Positions 24,559 to 27,146 of a DNA stretch of 27,146 bases are shown piece by piece. Source of the stretch: CAMENZ01 sp041854955 (GTDB taxonomy: Bacteria; Bacillota; Clostridia; Peptostreptococcales; Anaerovoracaceae); NCBI GenBank assembly GCA_041854955.1, contig JBHADF010000013.1:1-27146 (forward strand), in the 5' to 3' direction. Position numbers and translations under genes: made by a program. The notes below the pieces were generated by a model. It saw only the letters and a list, made by a program, of their open reading frames with translations. It did not search any database and had not been told where the DNA came from. Numbering within the stretch: the first letter of the stretch is position 1; each line of letters starts with the position of its first letter.

Positions 24559-25599
24559 CTACTCCCAAAGGGTGTGTTGTGCATAGACCTCAAATTGATT
24601 GGATTTATCTTTACTGAAAAATTGAGCTTCTATGTTATAGCAATTCCAAAGCATGTAGGGATAGGTCTGCATTTTTAGGCCGCAAAATCCATTTCCCTTG
24701 TTTTCCTCATAGCTGACAGGCGAGAGGGAAAAAACATCTCGCATATCTTCTTTTTCCAAATATTCACGGGATAATTGAGAAAGAGCTTTATCACATATTT
24801 TGACGGAATCGAAGGTCTCGCTCTTTGAGGTTATGCCATAGTATGTGATGATGCAGTCTTCCAGCTCTGCCAGGTCCTTGTACCGTGGCGTCAAATTCAC
24901 ATACCCATAGCTCTTTCCATCTCTGACCAGCTCTACGGTCTCGCCAAAGTTGAAATGACTGTCTCTTTTGTTTTCAACCACATCCTTTGCGGTTTTCTCG
25001 GCACCTGATTCCTCTATGAAGCTGAAGCCCTTTGAAAGCAAAGCATCGGCTGTGGTATGCCCTATAACAATCTCATATTCACCTACTTGAACAGTGGGAG
25101 CTTTTACGGGCAGCCCTGTCAAATTAAGCGCCAGAATGCAGGTAAATATCCACATTAGGGTCATACCTACCACCGCATTGGCAGCGGCGGACAAGTCATA
25201 GTTATACCCTTTTTCCCTGAATACAGGCAAAAAGCTTAAGACGAATTTCCAGCCGAGGATAGCTCTCATGACAATGATAATTATAAATTCCGTATACAGC
25301 CAAAAGGCTACATCGTTATTCGGAAAGTACTTGCCATGAAAAAGAAAATATGCCCCTATGCTTGCGATTACTATGCCTATGATAAAGAAATTCACTTGGT
25401 TTAAAGCAGATTTATTCGTAAAATTTTTATATGCGTTGCCCTCTCTTCCCCTGAGAGAACGCCCTATTTTATACATCCAGCCCGGCACATCCCTATTATT
25501 TTTCACCGCAATTACCAGGTTAATATACAAAAATATTGTAAAGGCTAAGATAACAATTGTTGCCATAAAAAAGATTATAGCCGGTATAAAAAATTTCAT
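24559..25599 (-). CDS. Membrane protein of unknown function, first gene of cassette
   Basis: 346 residues. Four hydrophobic helices lie in the N-terminal half (about 3-30, 72-92, 101-121, 140-163), with basic loops (KIGRSLRGREGNAYKN). A soluble C-terminal domain of about 180 residues then begins at VQVGEYEIVIGHTTADALLSKG and ends FEVYAQHTLWE. By the positive-inside rule this tail is probably outside. I do not recognise the family. It is first in the leftward transcription unit under the promoter at 25700-25729. AAGGAGG lies 12 bases before its ATG, a long spacing, with a two-codon ATG ATT TAA frame in between. Confidence 0.72.
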   Translation of the reverse strand: MKFFIPAIIFFMATIVILAFTIFLYINLVIAVKNNRDVPGWMYKIGRSLRGREGNAYKNFTNKSALNQVNFFIIGIVIASIGAYFLFHGKYFPNNDVAFWLYTEFIIIIVMRAILGWKFVLSFLPVFREKGYNYDLSAAANAVVGMTLMWIFTCILALNLTGLPVKAPTVQVGEYEIVIGHTTADALLSKGFSFIEESGAEKTAKDVVENKRDSHFNFGETVELVRDGKSYGYVNLTPRYKDLAELEDCIITYYGITSKSETFDSVKICDKALSQLSREYLEKEDMRDVFSLSPVSYEENKGNGFCGLKMQTYPYMLWNCYNIEAQFFSKDKSNQFEVYAQHTLWE

Positions 25600-25699
25600 C
25601 TTAAATCATGTCCTCCTTATAATTGGAGCAATACTCCTGTTTGTAAAAACAAAAATAGTGCTGGCTTAAAGCTCTTCAGTTATTCTTTTACACTTTGTC

Positions 25700-25729
25700 A
25701 TTATACCACTCCTATCCCTTTGTTTTCAA
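25700..25729 (-). promoter_or_regulatory. Promoter of the unknown three-gene cassette
   Basis: On the minus strand, TTGAAA (25729-25724) and a perfect TATAAT (25705-25700) are 18 bases apart, with TG one base before the -10. It gives a leader of about 95 bases before the membrane-protein gene. Confidence 0.78.
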
Positions 25730-25860
25730 CCTGCAATCCCTAAGGTGGGGCGGAGTGTAGCTAACGAACAGCCCCATGTTCTTATTTTTGTAAAATTTTC
25801 GTCTACCCTCCTGACCTCTTATTATCTATGTGATATTATCATTTTAGAAATAAGATAAAA

Positions 25861-26523
25861 GTGCGTGGTGCTCATCCCTTTAAGGACCACTGGGCCCTTC
25901 CCGGCGGCTTTTTGAAGCCCAATGAAACCATCGAAGAATGTGCTTTGCGGGAAATCACGGAAGAAACCAATGTGACCCCTGTTTCCCTCATGCCTGTAGG
26001 CGTTTTCAGTGAGCCGGAAAGAGACCCCAGGGGTTGGGTCATTTCCAACGCCTACACATCAATTATCAGCGAAGAATCCATAAATCAGATTGGCGGCAAC
26101 GATGCCTCCGATGCCCGTTGGTTCGGCATAAGGTTTGAGAAAGGAGATTCCGGTGAAGCGCAGCTTTTCCTCAGCAATGGAGAAATTCAACTCCGCGCCA
26201 CTCTGACGGAAGAAAGCACCAAATTCGGAAAAACCTCCTTCCGTATTAAAGACAGCGGCACTCTGGCCTTTGACCATGCCAAGATAATAGCCACCGCATT
26301 GACAGCCCTCCGGCAGGAGGCGGGAAGCTTTGCCACCATCTTCGATTTTCTTCCCGAAAAATTCACGCTGACCGCCTTGCAGAAGGTTCAGGAGGCCATC
26401 ATGGATATTTCCGTACTGCCTGCAAATTTCCGGAGAAAAATCAGCGAATATGTAGTAGAAACCGATGAATATACACAGGGGGCAGGTCACAGGCCTGCCA
26501 AGCTGTATAGAAAAAAGCTATAG
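25861..26523 (+). CDS. Nudix/winged-helix regulator (NrtR-like), N-terminally clipped
   Basis: The frame begins at GTG with RGAHPFKDHWALPGGFL, which in intact relatives follows about 40 residues of Nudix fold; here a TGA lies 30 bases upstream in frame and no ribosome site is visible. The Nudix box is GFLKPNETIEECALREITEETNV across two lines of structure, with asparagine in place of the last glycine. The C-terminal 60 residues (FTLTALQKVQEAI; NFRRKISEYVV; GHRPAKLYR) are the winged helix of NrtR-type repressors, which sense ADP-ribose-like ligands. The C-terminus looks intact. I read it as a gene with a lost 5' end, probably inactive or reduced. It sits 25 bp before the damaged HemW-like gene. 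Confidence 0.7.
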   Translation: MRGAHPFKDHWALPGGFLKPNETIEECALREITEETNVTPVSLMPVGVFSEPERDPRGWVISNAYTSIISEESINQIGGNDASDARWFGIRFEKGDSGEAQLFLSNGEIQLRATLTEESTKFGKTSFRIKDSGTLAFDHAKIIATALTALRQEAGSFATIFDFLPEKFTLTALQKVQEAIMDISVLPANFRRKISEYVVETDEYTQGAGHRPAKLYRKKL

Positions 26524-26548
26524 CCCAGTTAAGGAGAAAGGAAACGCC

Positions 26549-27146
26549 ATGGAGTGCAGAGAAATTTTTGACCGCGGAATCAAATTCCACCACTACTGTA
26601 ATACCGCATACCCCCTTCGCCCCAATTCCCTTTCCGAATACGAGGTCCACGACCCGGCGGAAATCAAAGAACTGGTAAAGAGGAATATCCAAAGACAGAA
26701 GGAATTATGCCTCTATGTGCACATTCCCTTTTGCCAATACCATCAAATATACCATCGCACTGGGCCCGGAGTTTATAACCTTGTACCGCAACCGTTACAA
26801 GGGCACTAAGCTGGAGGCCGAGTCTCAGGGCGTAACACTGTATAAGGTAAACAGGCAATACGACATCGCCTACAAGCTGCTGAAAGAAGCCGGTTACATA
26901 GCCAATAACGGCAAGAATACCTTTAGCCGCATCCCCGGCGACATGGGAACCTCCTCCTATCTGACAAAGCGTGTCATCGACGCAACCTCCTACGTGGGCT
27001 TCGGCTTGGGAGCTCAGTCCTTCGTAGGCGACTATCTGGTAGAGGTGGATGAAGCCTCGGTGAAGCCTGTAGCAACAGCGACGCCATCCATGCATCATAG
27101 ATAGAAGTCCCTTCCTTAGGGGAAAAGCTGCTGGCCTTCGACCATT
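26549..27146 (+). pseudogene. HemW-like radical-SAM gene, broken (runs off window)
   Basis: It starts at ATG 26549 with AAGGAG upstream: MECREIFDRGIKFHHYCN..., leading to ELCLYVHIPFCQ, where the radical-SAM CxxxCxxC cluster should follow. Only its first cysteine is present. The text then jumps, in a +1 shifted frame from about 26735, to NTIKYTIALGPEFITLYRNR and the C-terminal pattern YDIAYKLLKEAGY, FSRIPGDMGTSSYL, YVGFGLGAQSF of coproporphyrinogen oxidase-like/HemW-HutW proteins. The catalytic barrel, some 150-200 residues, is missing. After 27030 the frame fails again; PSLGEKLLAFDH in another frame appears to continue the old gene past the edge. Confidence 0.75.

Overview
This window looks like a chromosome segment of a low-to-mid-GC anaerobic Bacillota, probably a Clostridia-type amino-acid fermenter. 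The evidence is the AddB family, the GreA-LysS gene order, AGA and ATA codon use, strong AGGAGG ribosome sites, an ornithine racemase, and an ArcD-type arginine/ornithine antiporter with distinctive codons. The order or family is inference; no rRNA or tRNA is present to place it.

Layout. Positions 1-3372 are accessory DNA, probably the end of an integrative element. They hold the last codons of an ABC-F ATPase, a zinc-ribbon-repeat protein coupled to a 59-residue partner, a PAP2-family membrane protein and a membrane-anchored XRE regulator. The element abuts the 3' end of lysS, with a short junction carrying a tandem 10-bp repeat. From 3503 to 22539 the DNA is ordinary core chromosome: the leftward operon deoD - small membrane protein - ornithine racemase - greA - lysS; rightward ansA; the leftward operon tex - HAD phosphatase - addB; prfB with its programmed +1 frameshift; rightward arcD; a small membrane-protein reading frame; then leftward secA and a CNNM/CBS/CorC protein gene with a structured leader.

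From 22540 to the right edge the window becomes accessory again. A 640-base gene-free stretch carries an unusual array: three copies of TGTTGACA-N23-TGTCAACA, always with exactly 23 bases between arms (one copy has an imperfect first base). Next comes a three-gene leftward cassette of unrecognised proteins under one good promoter. Last are two damaged rightward genes, an N-terminally clipped Nudix/winged-helix regulator and a HemW-like radical-SAM gene with an internal deletion and frameshifts.

How the genes work together. The core part combines translation (lysS, prfB), transcript elongation (greA), RNA-linked and DNA-repair functions (tex, addB), secretion (secA) and amino-acid catabolism (ansA, orr, arcD). 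The best candidates for something undescribed are the inverted-repeat array beside the unknown cassette, the compact alternative-pairing leader of the CNNM gene, and the zinc-ribbon/putative-nuclease pair.
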